Source: Ureaplasma zalophigenitalium (GTDB lineage Bacteria > Bacillota_I > Bacilli_A > Mycoplasmatales > Mycoplasmoidaceae). Taken from it: 36,846 bases of DNA. The stretch is from positions 1-36,846 of the forward strand of contig NZ_JAOXHJ010000007.1 of the NCBI RefSeq assembly GCF_025780055.1, written 5' to 3'. Positions 18,406 through 31,556 of the stretch are shown here, in pieces. A model generated the notes under the pieces. It did not search any database, was not told the origin of the DNA, and saw only the letters and a list, made by a program, of their open reading frames with translations. Position 1 is the first letter of the stretch. Each line of letters opens with the position of its first letter. The translations under genes were made by a program, and so were the position numbers.

Positions 18406-19510
18406 ATTTGGTAACATTGAACCGGAAATGACAAACATCACCATCTTGCATTAAGTAGTTTTTACCTTCAATCCGTAATAATCCTGCTTCTTTAATTGCT
18501 TGTTCACTCTTGAATTTTAATAAATCCTCATAGCTGATGATTTCAGCTTTAATAAACCCTTTAGCAAAATCGGTATGAATCACCCCTGCACATTCTTGGG
18601 CGTTCATTCCTTTTTTAAAAGTTCAAGCACGTGTTTCAACTTTTCCATAAGTAAAAAAAGTTTGTAAATCCAATAAATCATAGGCTGCTTTGGTCACAGC
18701 ATCAAGGCCTGTTTGATGCATTCCCAAGTCGTTCATAAAAATGGTTTTTGTTTCGTCGTCCAAAACACTAATTTCGTATTCCATGCGAGCTGATAAAGCG
18801 ATGCAGTTTGCATTATTAGCCTGAGCATAAGCTTTAACCTTCATATATTCAGGATTCGCTTCTGGGTTGTGAATTTCATTTTCGGCAATATTAGCGATAT
18901 ATAAAACAGGTTTCATGGTGATTAGTTGAAAGTTTTGTAGAATTTTTAATTCTTCTTCATCATACACACCAGTGCTAGCTAATTGGTCTTGTAATAAAAT
19001 TTTCTGAACTTTATCTAAGGCTAAATATTCTTTTTTAGCATCCTTATCCCCAGCTTCAGCCTTCTTTTTAATTTTGTTAATTCGTTTGTTAATTACGTCT
19101 AAATCAGCAATAATTAATTCTAAATTAATGACGCCAATATCGTTCAAAGCATCAATTCTATTATGCACATGTAAAATACTTTTGTCTTCAAAACAACGAA
19201 CCATGTGACAGATTGCATCTACCTCGCGAATATTTGCTAAAAATTGATTACCTAATCCCTCGCCTTGACTAGCGCCCTTAACCAACCCAGCAATATCTAC
19301 AAACTTAAAGCTAGTATAAACAATTTTCTCAGGAGTAATTAATCCTGCTAATGATTTCAAACGATCATCTTTAACCTCGACTACTCCCACGTTAGGATTA
19401 ATCGTTGCGAACGCGTAATTTGCTGCTTCAACGCGTGAATTTGTAATCGCATTAAAAAGTGTTGATTTCCCAACGTTTGGTAAACCAACAATACCTGCTG
19501 CTAAAGCCAT
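18404..19510 (-). CDS. ychF: Ribosome-binding ATPase YchF/OLA1
   Basis: YchF is an Obg-family P-loop protein that prefers ATP and binds ribosomes. The 368-residue product begins MALAAGIVGLPNVGKSTLFN (P-loop), then FVDIAGLVKGASQGEGLGNQFL (G2/G3), and NIAENE in place of the G4 motif NKxD, which is the YchF mark of ATP preference. A coiled-coil arm lies around residues 130-170, and the C-terminal TGS domain starts at LQTFFTYGKVETRAWTFKKG. A UGA at 18623-18625 encodes the Trp of that domain. GGAG precedes the ATG. It follows fba by 15 bases and ends the long operon. Confidence 0.97.
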
Positions 19511-19525
19511 TTTTTCTCTCCTTTT

Positions 19526-20395
19526 TTAAACACGTTTATCTGCTTTTAAATCACAGATGAGTGTAGTGATCTGCTCGCTCATTTTTTCACAAACAAAATT
19601 GTTAATTGTACGAAAAGCATATGCTTTGTTTGCCATAATGTCTTTATTATAAAAGTAAGTTTGCAAAGCTTGTGCATAAGCAATTTGCACCTCGGTATTA
19701 ATATTAACTTTGCTAATCCCCAAAGCAACGGCCTGTTGAATTTGTTCTAAGGGAATCCCTGAACCTCCGTGTAAAGTTAAGGGTACCTGAATAAGGTTGT
19801 TGATTTCTTGCAATAATGCAAAGTTTAATCCTTTTCAATTACTCGGATATAAACCATGGATATTGCCAATTCCACATGCTAGCATATTTGGTTTTAATTG
19901 CGCCATCTCTACAGCCTCAGTAGGTTTTGTTAATTCACCTTCAGAAACTACATCATCTTCAACGCCACCAATAGCCCCGACTTCTAATTCTACTGAAACA
20001 TTGTGTTTTTCAGCATAAGCTATAACCTCTGCTGATTTTTGGTGATTTTCAATAAAGGGTAAAGCTGATCCGTCAAACATGATTGAAGTAAAACCAGCAT
20101 CAATAGCATTAAAACAACCATCATAAGTTCCGTGGTCTAAATGAATACAAACCGGAATATCAATTTTTAAATATTCTGCAACGTGGTTGACTAAATGAAA
20201 AACACATTTATATCCGCCCATATAACGAATAGCACCTTCACTAAAGGCTAATAATGCTGGGGTTCGCGTTTGGTGGCAAGTTAATAAAATCGTTTTTAGC
20301 CATTCTAAATTATTCACATTAAACGCTGGGATAGCATATTGGTTAGCTTTAGCATGCGCAATCATAGCTTGGGCGTTGACTAAATGTTTATACAT
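19526..20395 (-). CDS. fba: Fructose-bisphosphate aldolase, class II
   Basis: Class II aldolase is a zinc enzyme that splits fructose-1,6-bisphosphate in glycolysis. The 289-residue product shows YAIPAFNVNNLEWLKTIL, the zinc-binding CIHLDHGTYD, VELEVGAIGGVEDDV with the active-site Glu region, GNIHGLY with the second zinc His, LTLHGGSGIP and ISKVNINTEVQ that bind the substrate phosphate. A UGA-Trp codon at 19835-19837 joins two pieces. Its ATG shares one base with the rpoE stop (TAATG), and ychF follows 15 bases later. Confidence 0.96.
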
Positions 20396-20868
20396 TATTC
20401 TTCATCCTCCAAGTCATCGTCAGCCACATCTGTTTCGTCTGAAGAAACGATTTTAAGATTCTCATCATCTTCTGTGTCATATTCAAAATCAGAAAGAGCG
20501 ATTTCTTCTTCTTCCATTTCTTCTTTTTCCTTGTTCATTTTAGCTAATTTCACATCTTCACTGTCATCCACATCATTATCTTTATAACTACCCACTTCGT
20601 ACATTGCATTTGCAATTTTAGTAATTTCTTTTAAAGATAGATGTTCGCGTAAACTTCATTCTTTTTCTGCGATTAAAATAAAACGTGGATCCTGTAAGAT
20701 TGCAGAATATAATTCGCCGTAGTGTTGAACCATTTCATCTGTTTGTAAATCTGAATTATCAACGATTTTGTGAACAATGAAGTCAAAATTAAAACTACCT
20801 TTTTGTTTTTGAATTTCCTTATCGTTAACAATCGCCTCGTAAGCGATATCAATATATTTTTTGTTCAT
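20395..20868 (-). CDS. rpoE: RNA polymerase delta subunit
   Basis: RpoE (delta) is a Firmicute-type accessory RNA polymerase subunit that speeds recycling and changes promoter choice. The 157-residue product has the N-terminal winged HARE-HTH domain (about residues 1-85; SFNFDFIVHKIVDNSDL, LYSAILQDPRFILIAEKEWSLREHLSL) and a C-terminal tail of almost only Asp and Glu (about 100-157, ending DDDLEDEE), as expected for delta. A UGA codon at 20656-20658 encodes the Trp of KEWSLREHL. It lies 12 bases after the HD-hydrolase gene and overlaps fba by one base. A Ser-rich open frame on the other strand across the tail is a shadow. Confidence 0.94.
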
Positions 20869-20880
20869 TTTATAAACTCC

Positions 20881-22109
20881 TTATTCGTCTTTTCCATCGG
20901 GACTAATTCGATAGAAAATATATTTTTTATGTTTCATTTTTTCTTCATTTTTTAAAGCACTTATATAAATGCTGATGTCTTCTAAAAGAGAAATCTTTAT
21001 TTCGTTTTTATTATTAGTTTTATATAAACGAACAGGGTTTGAAAAGTCGTAAATTTTTTTATTATAATACTCTGTTGATTTATAAAAATATTCTTTTTTT
21101 GAATTATCAATGGGGTATACACGATTTACTAAACCGCTTTCATAAGTAATGAATTCTTTATTGTGCAATCAATTTGAAGCCAATGTGCGTAAAATTTCAT
21201 CGTCTTCGTTAGCAAAAGATTTGAACGATTCTAAGAAAGAAGAGTCATCAAGTAACATGACATCATCATATGTTCATTCCTGATTTTTCAAAAAGGGAAT
21301 AAAGATGTTTAAGGCTTGCGGATTATTAAAGCGTTGCTTTTTCTGATACAAATCATAAACTCTCTTTAAGGTTTTTTGCATAATTGTATCATATGTGACA
21401 GAGATGTCTTTATAATAAACGTTTTCAAACATTGCATAACGAGAAATTAGAATATTTTCAATAACATTTCATGCACTCTTATGGAACGCAATTTCATTTT
21501 GATAAACAATCATTGAAGCAAACAATAAATCATAATCTAGTAATCCAAATTTAACACCACAGTAGTGCGAATCACGTTGCAAGTAATCTAAACGATCAGC
21601 ATCAATTTGACTCGAAATCATTTGGTGCATTCATTTTTTATCTACTGTATGATCAATAACCGAAGCCACTCGATGAGGATCAATATTATGTTTTTTTAAA
21701 ATTTGGTATATTTCCGAATCAGAATTTGTAATGATGCTTAACCCTACTTGTTCGTGATTATAATTGCCCAATGCTTCTTCGAATGAATGCGAATAGGGCC
21801 CATGACCTATATCATGTAATAAACCAGCAGCTTTAACAACCCTTTTGTCTTCTTCTAAATTTTCGGTATCACTTTCAATAAAACGGATTTTTGCCAGCAT
21901 TTTTTTAACTACAAAATACACACCAACACAGTGTGTAAATCGTGTGTGTGATGCAGAATAAAAACCACCGTGTGAAGTTCCTAATTGTTTTACTTTATGT
22001 AATCGCCAAAACTCTTTGGAATTAATAATCTCCATCGCTCACGGATCACCTTCAAAGGTAATTACGCCTAAAATCGGGTCGTTTATATAGTTTAAATCGT
22101 TAATACGCA

Positions 22110-22110
<1 letters not shown>
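20881..22110 (-). CDS. HD-domain phosphohydrolase (dNTPase-like, YwfO family)
   Basis: The 409-residue product has the HD signature: His60 in SHTRFTHCVGVY, His99-Asp100 in AAGLLHDIGHGPYSHSFE, and a later Asp in SSQIDADRLDYLQRDS. The opening RINDLNYINDPILGVI and HKVKQLGTSHGGFYS match the YwfO/SAMHD1-like subgroup that hydrolyses nucleoside triphosphates. Its place next to nucleotide and transcription genes agrees, but the substrate is not shown by sequence. Several UGA-Trp codons interrupt it under the standard code. The ATG shares one base with the gltX stop (TAATG); rpoE follows after 12 bases. Confidence 0.9.
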
Positions 22111-24349
<2,239 letters not shown>

Positions 24350-24360
<11 letters not shown>

Positions 24361-25201
24361 TTTTCATCTCCTTATTTAATATTTTGAATAAATTCACAAA
24401 ATTGGTTTGTGTTAAATTTTGTGCTCTTGCATTGATATCGATTTGTTCTGCTTTAAAGGCTTCCATAATATCATTATAATGATACTTATTAAGTAAATTA
24501 TTAAACAATTTTTTTCGTCTATTTAAAAAACATATGCGTAAGAATAGTAACATTTGACCATGGTCAAAATCGGTAGATATGTTGTTATTTTTAATCATAA
24601 TAACCGAACTATCTACTTTTGGTGCTGGATAAAAATTCTTAGGATGAACATGAAACAGTGTTGTCAATTCAGCAAACAACTGGACAAAAACACTAAATGC
24701 ATTATAGTTTTTTGTATTAACTTTAGCTGTTACGCGATCCGCCATTTCTTTTTGAACCATAACAAAACTATATTTAATACTAGCTGTTTTAATTAATTTC
24801 TCAATAATTTTAGATGAAATGGAGTAGGGCAAATTTGCTACAACTTTAACGTTGTTAAATTCTCTTTTAGTTTTTAATTCAAGTACTAACTGGTCTAAAT
24901 CAACCTTCAAAACATCGTTATTAATAATGTCAAAATTAGATGATACTATACTCTTTTTTAAATGAGCAAATAACCTTTTATCTAGTTCAATCGCTTGTAC
25001 AAATTTAGCTTCTTTAATCAAAAATTCAGTAATCGCTCCAAGACCTGGACCAATTTCAATTACTAGATCATCTGATGCAATATTTGCTGCATCAACTATT
25101 TGTTTTTTTATCTGATTAGACAGCAAGAAGTTTTGCCCCATTTTCTTGGATGGAACAAAACTTTCTTTTTGTAATCTGAATTTAACATTCTTATCTGCCA
25201 T
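24350..25201 (-). CDS. ksgA: 16S rRNA dimethyladenosine transferase KsgA
   Basis: KsgA dimethylates A1518 and A1519 in the last helix of 16S rRNA and is a late checkpoint in 30S assembly. The 283-residue product has KKMGQNFL, the SAM loop VIEIGPGLGAITEFL, AIELDKRL, the catalytic VANLPYSISSKI, and YPAPKVDSSVI, all family markers. It is complete without UGA-Trp. Its ATG shares one base with the yidC stop (TAATG) and its end overlaps ispE by 11 bases. Confidence 0.97.
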
Positions 25202-26355
25202 TAACTAATACCTAATTTCGCTAATTTAGAATCTATTCGTGTAGTACTCATTGTTCGTCGTTTCATAATAATTTTATGAATAATAACAGATTGCACAATT
25301 GTGAAGATCGCATTAAAGAATCAGTATAACCCAACCCCTGATGAAGAAATAGCAACTACAACAGCTAACACTATCATAATAATATTTTGAGTCATTCGAG
25401 AACGTTTCAATTGTTGTTGGTTTTTTGTACCAACTGTAGTAGCACCTCGCCCACGTTTTTTAGCTAATCATTGAGGTGTTTTTTGTGAAATGATTTGTAC
25501 AGGAATAACTAATAATAAAAAGAATAAGTAATGTCATCCACCGTTTGTGAAATTTGAAAATAATTGTGAAATTGGTGTTTGTGTTAAATCTCAAATACCA
25601 AATAAACTGATGAATTTTAAGTATCTTAAAATTGTTACTACACGATAAATAATTAAGAAAATTGGTAAGGTAATAATCATACTCTCGAATGGAGCTAAAG
25701 GTTTAATACCATGTTTGCGATACAGCTCACGCGTTTCTAATTGTTTTTTCTGACGTGATTGCATATCTTTCGCATCTTTATATTTAGCATTAATCTCTGC
25801 AATTTTACCCTGAATTTCACTCATTTTTTCAGATTGGAATGTTGCACGTGCAGTAATTGCTACGGTAATTAAACGAATAATAAATAAGATAATTATTAAT
25901 CCTAAAATCACATTTAGACCAACCGGTCAATCGCGTGTTGCATATAAAAAATGTAATAAAATTTGACCTATTGGTCATACAAATAAAGCGTAAAAAGGAC
26001 CATAGGCTCAGGTAAAGTCGCTATAAGCATAAAAAGGTCCAGAACCGTTATATATTAAATCGAAGCGAATATCACCTGTAGCGCTCACAGGATTAGCATT
26101 AAAACCTAATTCCAACCCGTTCCCTACAATTAACGATTGAACAGTTCAGTGGTTAGCCATATTTTGAAAGCAACCATACAAACCTATACTTAAAAAGAAA
26201 GCGTAAATGATACCCTTAAGAATCTTTACTATTAAGCTAGTAATTTTCTTTTTACGAGCTTTGAGATGCGATGTAGCTGTTTGAGCACCCGAAAAGTTTT
26301 CTACAGAATAACTTAAACGATTGACAACAGCCTTTTTGTCTATCTTTGTTCCCAT
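25201..26355 (-). CDS. yidC: Membrane protein insertase YidC
   Basis: YidC inserts and folds membrane proteins, alone or with SecYEG. The 384-residue product has an N-terminal transmembrane helix (about residues 45-65), an extracytoplasmic stretch, then the conserved core with [20 protein letters not shown] (helix with the groove Arg), the cytoplasmic helical hairpin [20 protein letters not shown] to [13 protein letters not shown], and later helices with [22 protein letters not shown]-Trp codons at 26146-26148 and 25591-25593, among others, split it under the standard code. Long for a Gram-positive type YidC because of the N-terminal extension ([20 protein letters not shown]). Overlaps rnpA by 16 bases and ksgA by one. 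Confidence 0.95.
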
Positions 26356-26699
26356 CTCTTTTCCTTTCTAATTTTCATTATTTTTAAAACCGCTTTTTCA
26401 ACGACAGAGACATTAATATTAAAAACTCCATCAGTGAAAGATGGGTTCACAATAATCACCATTTTACAATAGCTAAAATCGCATCTTATATTATTTAAAT
26501 AAGCACGAATTAAACGTTTAATGCGATTACGCGTAGTTGCTAATCGGAAATGTTTTTTTGAAACCGAGATAGCTACGCATGGTTTGTCTTCCTCACTAAA
26601 AGCATAATAGAAAGACATGATCTTTGTTGAAATTTTTTGGTGTTTTTTGATAATTTTTAAAATTTCTAAATTTTTTTTAAGACTAAAAAATTTAGCCAT
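26340..26699 (-). CDS. rnpA: Ribonuclease P protein component
   Basis: RnpA is the small basic protein of RNase P, which with the rnpB RNA trims tRNA 5' ends. The 119-residue product has the family motif KKHFRLATTRNRIKRLIRAY (the RNR box), an N terminus rich in Lys (FFSLKKNLEILKIIKKHQK) and the usual length. It starts six bases after rpmH, the near-universal rpmH-rnpA arrangement, and overlaps yidC by 16 bases. Confidence 0.97.
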   Translation of the reverse strand: MAKFFSLKKNLEILKIIKKHQKISTKIMSFYYAFSEEDKPCVAISVSKKHFRLATTRNRIKRLIRAYLNNIRCDFSYCKMVIIVNPSFTDGVFNINVSVVEKAVLKIMKIRKEKRWEQR

Positions 26700-26705
26700 G
26701 TTGTT

Positions 26706-26852
26706 TTATCTTTCAGATGAAACAGTTAAACTATGTCTTCCCTTTAGACGTCGACGCGCTAAAACGTTACGACCATCCTTAGTTTGCATACGAGCACGAA
26801 AACCATGAGTTTTAGCACGTTTACGATTGTTTGGTTGAAAAGTTCTTTTCAT
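26706..26852 (-). CDS. rpmH: Ribosomal protein L34
   Basis: L34 is a very small, very basic large-subunit protein. The 48-residue product begins [20 protein letters not shown], continues [19 protein letters not shown] and ends HSLTVSSER, matching the family along its whole length. It is too short for usual open-frame cut-offs. AGGTGG precedes the ATG. It is the first gene of the minus-strand run that leads down to ychF, and it faces away from dnaA as in most bacteria. Confidence 0.98.
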   Translation of the reverse strand: MKRTFQPNNRKRAKTHGFRARMQTKDGRNVLARRRLKGRHSLTVSSER

Positions 26853-26992
26853 ATCTACACCACCTTCAAATTTAAAAACATATTAAAAAATTATAGCATT
26901 TAATTACTATTATATAATAATATATATCTAATTGTTAATCAATATCTTATAATTTTTAAGAATGACAATGTTTTTCGTCTGAGGTGCCTGAA
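26853..26992. promoter_or_regulatory. rpmH-dnaA divergent intergenic region, possible origin
   Basis: This 140-base, very AT-rich gap separates divergent rpmH and dnaA. TATAAT occurs on the minus strand at 26895-26890 (towards rpmH) and on the plus strand at 26948-26953 (towards dnaA); neither has a good -35. The middle (26905-26930) is almost only A and T and could be an unwinding element. I see no copy of the DnaA box TTATCCACA with fewer than three mismatches here. An origin is inferred only from the gene order and the direction switch. Confidence 0.5.
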
Positions 26993-28390
26993 ATGATTAA
27001 AGAAATTCAAAAAAAATACACAAATGCGCTTAATTCTATTTCTTCATCAACTATTGATCCTCGACTAATCAACACTTTAATTAAATCAAAAGTTTATGGT
27101 TTTGACAATAATATTTTACAGATTGTTGTTGATGATCCTCATGTTTGTCTGCTTGCTTCAACTACTTATTATTTAACTTTAAAACAAACATTAGTTAAAG
27201 AATTTGAGTACTTTAATCAGCCTGTACAAGAAATTTTATTCTTGTCTCCCCAAGAAGTAGAACGCTTAAATCAACGATCACAATTGATTAAAACATTAGA
27301 AAAACCCGTAAAAACAGAAATTATCAACTTTAAAAAAGAATTAAAAGAGCTCACTTTTTCACGTTTAGTCAAAACAACATACAATATGGATGCAATCAAT
27401 GCAATTCATCAATTATTGAGTTCTGATTATATGACCTACTCACAAGTTAATCCCATCTTTATTTTCGGAAAAGTGGGTATTGGTAAAACTCATTTAGTAG
27501 CCGCAGCAGCTAATGAATATCATAAAAATAATCCTACGAAAGTGGTTTACTATATTGAAGCTGCTGAGTATTTCCGTCGTTTTAACGCTGCCGCTTTCAA
27601 AGGCGCTCACGTTGTAGAACAATTAAAAAATGAAATTCAAGCTGCCGAATTATTAATTATTGACGATATTCAAAACTTAGGCGATAAGGCAAAGGCCTTA
27701 GAAATGTTCTTCAATATTTTTAATACTATTATCAATAATGGCGGGAAAATTATTATCACCTGCGATAAGAAAACTAGTGAGTTAGTTGCTTTCGAAACCC
27801 GTTTAATTTCGCGGTTAGCTTCAGGAATTCAAATCAAACTTTCAAACCCTAGCATATCTGATGCGATAGATATTATTAATAACTGACTAACAATCAATAA
27901 ACAGTTTACCATTTCTACCGAAGCTGTGGAATATATTGCTTATAACTTCCATAAGGACATTAGACAATTGATCGGTTTTTTAAAACAAATTAGTTATTGA
28001 GCAATGAATAGTCACGAAAAAGTAAATCACATTGAATTGGGTTTTTTACAAGAAAAATGCGCTCAATCTGGCATAGGATTACAGATGATCGAGAACGAAT
28101 TAGATCCCAATAAAATCATCACAATGATTACACAATATATGAATATAAATGAGCAATTGATCCTATCAGATACACGACGTAAGGAAGTGGTTTGGGTAAG
28201 GTCAGTTGTTATTTATGTTCTGCGTCGCGTTCTAAATATGACTTTTACTGAAATAGCTTCAGTTTTAAAAATGAAATCCCATTCAACTATTTCATACGCC
28301 TTTGACAAAGTGGCTCGTAAAGCAGACGAAGATGATATGTTTAAGCAACAATTAAACCATATTATTGAATATGTTTCAAAAAACGAGTAA
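26993..28390 (+). CDS. dnaA: Chromosomal replication initiator DnaA
   Basis: DnaA binds origin boxes and opens DNA as an ATP-bound filament. The 465-residue product has an N-terminal interaction domain, the AAA+ core with Walker A GKVGIGKTHLV (about residues 159-166), Walker B LLIIDDIQ (222-225), and sensor-II-type HKDIRQLIGFLKQ, then the C-terminal DNA-binding helix-turn-helix with MKSHSTISYAFDKV, the mollicute form of the DnaA signature. Two UGA-Trp codons (27884-27886 and 27998-28000) break it under the standard code. I place the start at ATG 26993 because GAGGTG stands six bases before it; a GTG at 26984 is part of that ribosome site. dnaN does not follow; rpmE does. Confidence 0.97.
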
Positions 28391-28414
28391 GTCAACTTGC
28401 TACATATTTAATTA

Positions 28415-28443
28415 TTGCGTTTTTATTCCTCTTATTATATAAT
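28415..28443 (+). promoter_or_regulatory. Probable rpmE promoter
   Basis: TTGCGT (28415-28420) and TATAAT (28438-28443) with a 17-base spacer. The start would be near 28450, leaving a leader of about 85 bases before rpmE. I see no strong structure in that leader. Confidence 0.6.
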
Positions 28444-28536
28444 TAAGAGTATGTATTAAATTTTCGATCGTGAAATCTAATATATTAATGAAAATTAATA
28501 AAAGATAATTATTTAAGAATATTAAGGAAGTATAAA

Positions 28537-28839
28537 ATGAAAGACATTCACTTAAATTTAAACGAAACTGTTTTTAAATGTGTGACTTGCCAAAAAGAAT
28601 ATCCGGTTTTAACTACGTTTAAAACACCAGATATGGCTGTCGAAGTTTGTTCTAATTGTCATTCTTTCTACATTGGAAAACAAAATGCTACTACTGCTTT
28701 ACGTGGTCGTGCTGAAAAACTTAATTCTAAATTCCAAACTGCTAAAGAAAACATGCAAAACAAACCAGTTAAGAAAACCGTTACTAAAAAACCAAAAGCA
28801 CGTCCTGCAAGTGGCTTTGATGTTTTAGGAAATAACTAA
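28537..28839 (+). CDS. rpmE: Ribosomal protein L31 (zinc form)
   Basis: L31 bridges the subunits of the ribosome. The 100-residue product starts MKDIHLNLNETVFKCVTCQK, with Cys15-x-x-Cys18 and Cys38-x-x-Cys41 (VEVCSNCHSFY), so it is the zinc-binding C+ form. The body agrees with L31 to about residue 70 (YIGKQNATTALRGRAEKLNSKF); then comes a basic Lys/Pro/Ala tail (KPVKKTVTKKPKARPA) of about 25 residues that makes it longer than most L31 proteins. AAGGAAG precedes the ATG. Followed by its own terminator, so it is a single-gene unit. Confidence 0.95.
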   Translation: MKDIHLNLNETVFKCVTCQKEYPVLTTFKTPDMAVEVCSNCHSFYIGKQNATTALRGRAEKLNSKFQTAKENMQNKPVKKTVTKKPKARPASGFDVLGNN

Positions 28840-28890
28840 TTTATAAGCATTTTAATTTCAAGTGCTTGGATTATTGACATTCAAATTGTT

Positions 28891-28922
28891 AAATAAATAA
28901 CAGGCCTCTGTTATTTATTTTT
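28891..28922 (+). terminator. Terminator after rpmE
   Basis: AAATAAATAACAG (28891-28903), loop GCCT, and CTGTTATTTATTT (28908-28920) form a perfect 13-bp stem followed by T residues. Confidence 0.85.
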
Positions 28923-28952
28923 TAACTTACAACCTATATAGAAAGAGATTTT

Positions 28953-30032
28953 ATGGAATATAATAAAAAATTATTTGATGCAATTAAAAAAGTTGTCATA
29001 AAAAACAATGAGTTAAAAAAAGAGTTAGAAACAATTTCTAATGATTTTAAACGTATGAAGGAAATTAATATCCAATTAAAAAAGACTAATCAAGTAGCTG
29101 ATGTTTTCGCTGATTATGAGCAGGCAATTAATAATGGAGTGTATGCTGAGGAAATTTTAAAAACCGAAAAAGACGTCGATATGTTAGAGTTAGCACAAAC
29201 CACACTTCATGAAGCAAAGGAACAAATTCCTGTCATTGAAGAAAAAATTAAAATCTTGTTGTTGCCAAGCGATCCAAATGATGATAAGAACGTTATCGTT
29301 GAAATGCGACCAGCAGCTGGTGGTGATGAATCTTCTATTTTTGTAGGAAATTTGTTTGACACCTATCGCGCCTATGTTGAATCACGTAATTGAAAAATGA
29401 AAATTATTGAAATGATTCCTTCATCAGTGGGTTTTAACTTTATTTCTTTCATGATTTCGGGCGAAGAGGTTTATTCACGTATGAAATTTGAATCGGGTGT
29501 GCACCGTGTACAAAGAGTTCCAGCCACTGAGTCAAAAGGTCGCGTACACACTTCAACAATTACAGTCGCAGTTTTACCAGAACAAGATGAGGTTGATATC
29601 ACTATCAACCCTTCTGATTTAAGAATTGATACTTATCGAGCTAGTGGAGCTGGGGGGCAACATGTTAACCGAACTGAGTCAGCTGTGCGAATCACACATA
29701 TCCCAACAGGGGTTGTAGCTGCGTGTCAGGAAGGTAAATCGCAAATCGAAAACCGTGAAACTGCTATGAAAATGCTGCGTTCAAAATTATGAGAAGAAGA
29801 GCAACGCAGACAAAACGAAGAATTTTCGAATTTACGTAAAAATCAGGTGGGAACAGGTGATCGATCCGAAAAAATTCGTACATATAATTATCCCCAAAAC
29901 AGAATTACTGACCACCGCATTAATTTAACATTAAATAAACTAGATTACATTATGTTAGGAACTTTGGATGACATTATTGATCCATTGATCGCTGATGAGC
30001 AAACTACATTAATGACCAATTTAGAAATTTAA
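28953..30032 (+). CDS. prfA: Peptide chain release factor 1
   Basis: RF1 reads UAA and UAG and releases the finished chain. The 359-residue product has the coiled-coil N-terminal domain, the stop-codon motif PAT at residues 190-192 in [20 protein letters not shown], and the catalytic GGQ at 234-236 in [22 protein letters not shown] is the RF1 type, not the SPF of RF2, which fits a genome where UGA is Trp. Two UGA-Trp codons (29391-29393 and 29790-29792) split it otherwise. prmC, whose product methylates the GGQ glutamine, starts two bases after its stop. Confidence 0.97.
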
Positions 30033-30034
30033 AT

Positions 30035-30892
30035 ATGAACTATCAAGCGCTTTATCAAGTTTATTATCAAAAAGCTTGTAAACTAAAAATCAATCCATCC
30101 ATAATTATCCAATTAATCAATTTTTTTAACCCTCAAATTCATGATTTAACTTCTTTATATTATTATTATTCTGAATCTATAAAAGAAGCAGATCTTGAGC
30201 TTTTTAAACATTTATGAAACCAATATGCACATGAAAATATTCCTATTGAGCGAATAGTTAAAAAAGGTTTTTTTTATCATCGTCAATGATATGTTGATGA
30301 TGGTGTTTTTATCTTTCGACCTGCCAGCGAATTATTAGTTTTTGAAGCTATAAACCTTCTTAATTCATCGGAGTTTATCGGGAAAAATTTTGTTGTCGAT
30401 ATTTGCTGTGGTACCGGTGTTTTAGGTTTGAGTTTACTATTAGAAAAACCAATTGATTTATTTTGTGTTGATATTAATCCTTTAGCCATTAAAAACACAG
30501 AGAAAAATCGAAAACTTTATAATTTAAAAGCACAACTTTATAATCAAGATTACCAATTATTTTTGCAAACAAATCCATATAAATTTGATTTGTTGATTTG
30601 TAATCCGCCATATATTATGTCTAATTATCATTTATCTAAAAACGTCCTTGCACACGATCCATATAATGCTTTAGTTGATGTGCACCATGAACATGGATTA
30701 AGTTTTTATATTTATATAATTAAAGAGTATTTTTTAAAATACAACCCAACTTGTACCTTAATTTTTGAGATTGGATTCGATCAAAAACAATATTTAATAA
30801 ATTTTTTAAGTGAATGTCAGATTAATAATTATATTTTTAAAAAAGATTATGATGGTCACGATCGTATATTAATCATTCCAGGGAGAAAATAA
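30035..30892 (+). CDS. prmC: Release factor glutamine methyltransferase PrmC (HemK)
   Basis: PrmC transfers a methyl group from SAM to the Gln of the release-factor GGQ motif. The 285-residue product has a small N-terminal helical domain, the SAM loop VVDICCGTGVLGLSLL (a Cys-Cys variant of the usual DLGTGSG), and the catalytic NPPY at residues 190-193 in LLICNPPYIMS. UGA-Trp codons occur around 30215 and 30287. It lies directly after prfA, its substrate's gene, and its stop shares one base with the tsaC start (TAATG), making a coupled prfA-prmC-tsaC operon. Confidence 0.95.
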
Positions 30893-31452
30893 TGAAAACT
30901 TATAATTTCAATCAACTTAATTTAATTGCCGATGCCTTAAATGCTAATAAATGTGTTATTTTACCCACAGATACAATCATGGGTATTTTAGCTAAAAACG
31001 AAAAGAATATTTACACCATTAAAAAACGCCCGATAAATAAACCTATTGTGCGTTTTGTCGCTGATTATTCTATATTAGGTGAGTTAACTGTTGCCCAAAA
31101 GCAATTTTTAGATATTATTTGACCTGGGCAAATTACTATTGTCAAAAACCAGGTATCTTATCGCATGCCTGATAGCCGACCCATCTTAAAGTTACTTGAA
31201 AAACTCGGCCCTTTGTATTGCAGTAGTGCCAACTTATCAGGTGAAAATCCGGTAGTCAACGAGCAAGAAGCAATTTTCAAATTTGGTGCAAAGGATAATA
31301 TTTTATATGTCCAAGGTAATGCAAACACCGATGAACCTTCAACTATCATTGATATTGACAATTGAAAATATATCCGTCGCGGGGCTAGTGTAGGCTTAGT
31401 TGACGAATTTTTAGAGGATTTGCATGCGAATAAATCTTCTAAAAATAATTAA
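30892..31452 (+). CDS. tsaC: Threonylcarbamoyl-AMP synthase TsaC/Sua5 (YrdC domain)
   Basis: This enzyme makes threonylcarbamoyl-adenylate from Thr, bicarbonate and ATP for the t6A modification of tRNAs that read ANN codons. The 186-residue product has the YrdC core: CVILPTDTIMGILAK, IYTIKKRPINKPIVRFV (nucleotide/bicarbonate Lys and Arg), LYCSSANLSGENPV and STIIDIDN. It has the length of the short TsaC form, without the extra Sua5 domain. UGA-Trp codons lie at 31120-31122 and 31363-31365. It overlaps prmC by one base, as in many Firmicutes where these genes are neighbours. Confidence 0.94.
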
Positions 31453-31488
31453 AACATTCATTTATAACAAAATCAATTTAAAAATGTG

Positions 31489-31517
31489 TTAACTTTATAT
31501 TTTTGTTGTAATATAAA
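31489..31517 (+). promoter_or_regulatory. Promoter of the PQ-loop gene pair
   Basis: TTAACT (31489-31494) and TATAAA (31512-31517) with a 17-base spacer. The start would be near 31524, about 33 bases before the ATG. Confidence 0.65.
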
Positions 31518-31556
31518 TATGCATATATAAAAAGTAATGAAAGAAGTTATACAATT

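Noticed and set aside
20384-20587. Ser-rich plus-strand frame
   Set aside because: Reverse complement of the Asp/Glu tail of rpoE; no start context.
25634-25644. Second copy of the GTTACTACA arm of the lipoprotein-leader inverted repeat
   Set aside because: Only 9-10 bases match, inside the yidC coding sequence and without the second arm; likely chance.
26905-26945. DnaA boxes upstream of dnaA
   Set aside because: No 9-mer here comes close enough to TTATCCACA to be called; AT-rich sequence gives many poor matches.
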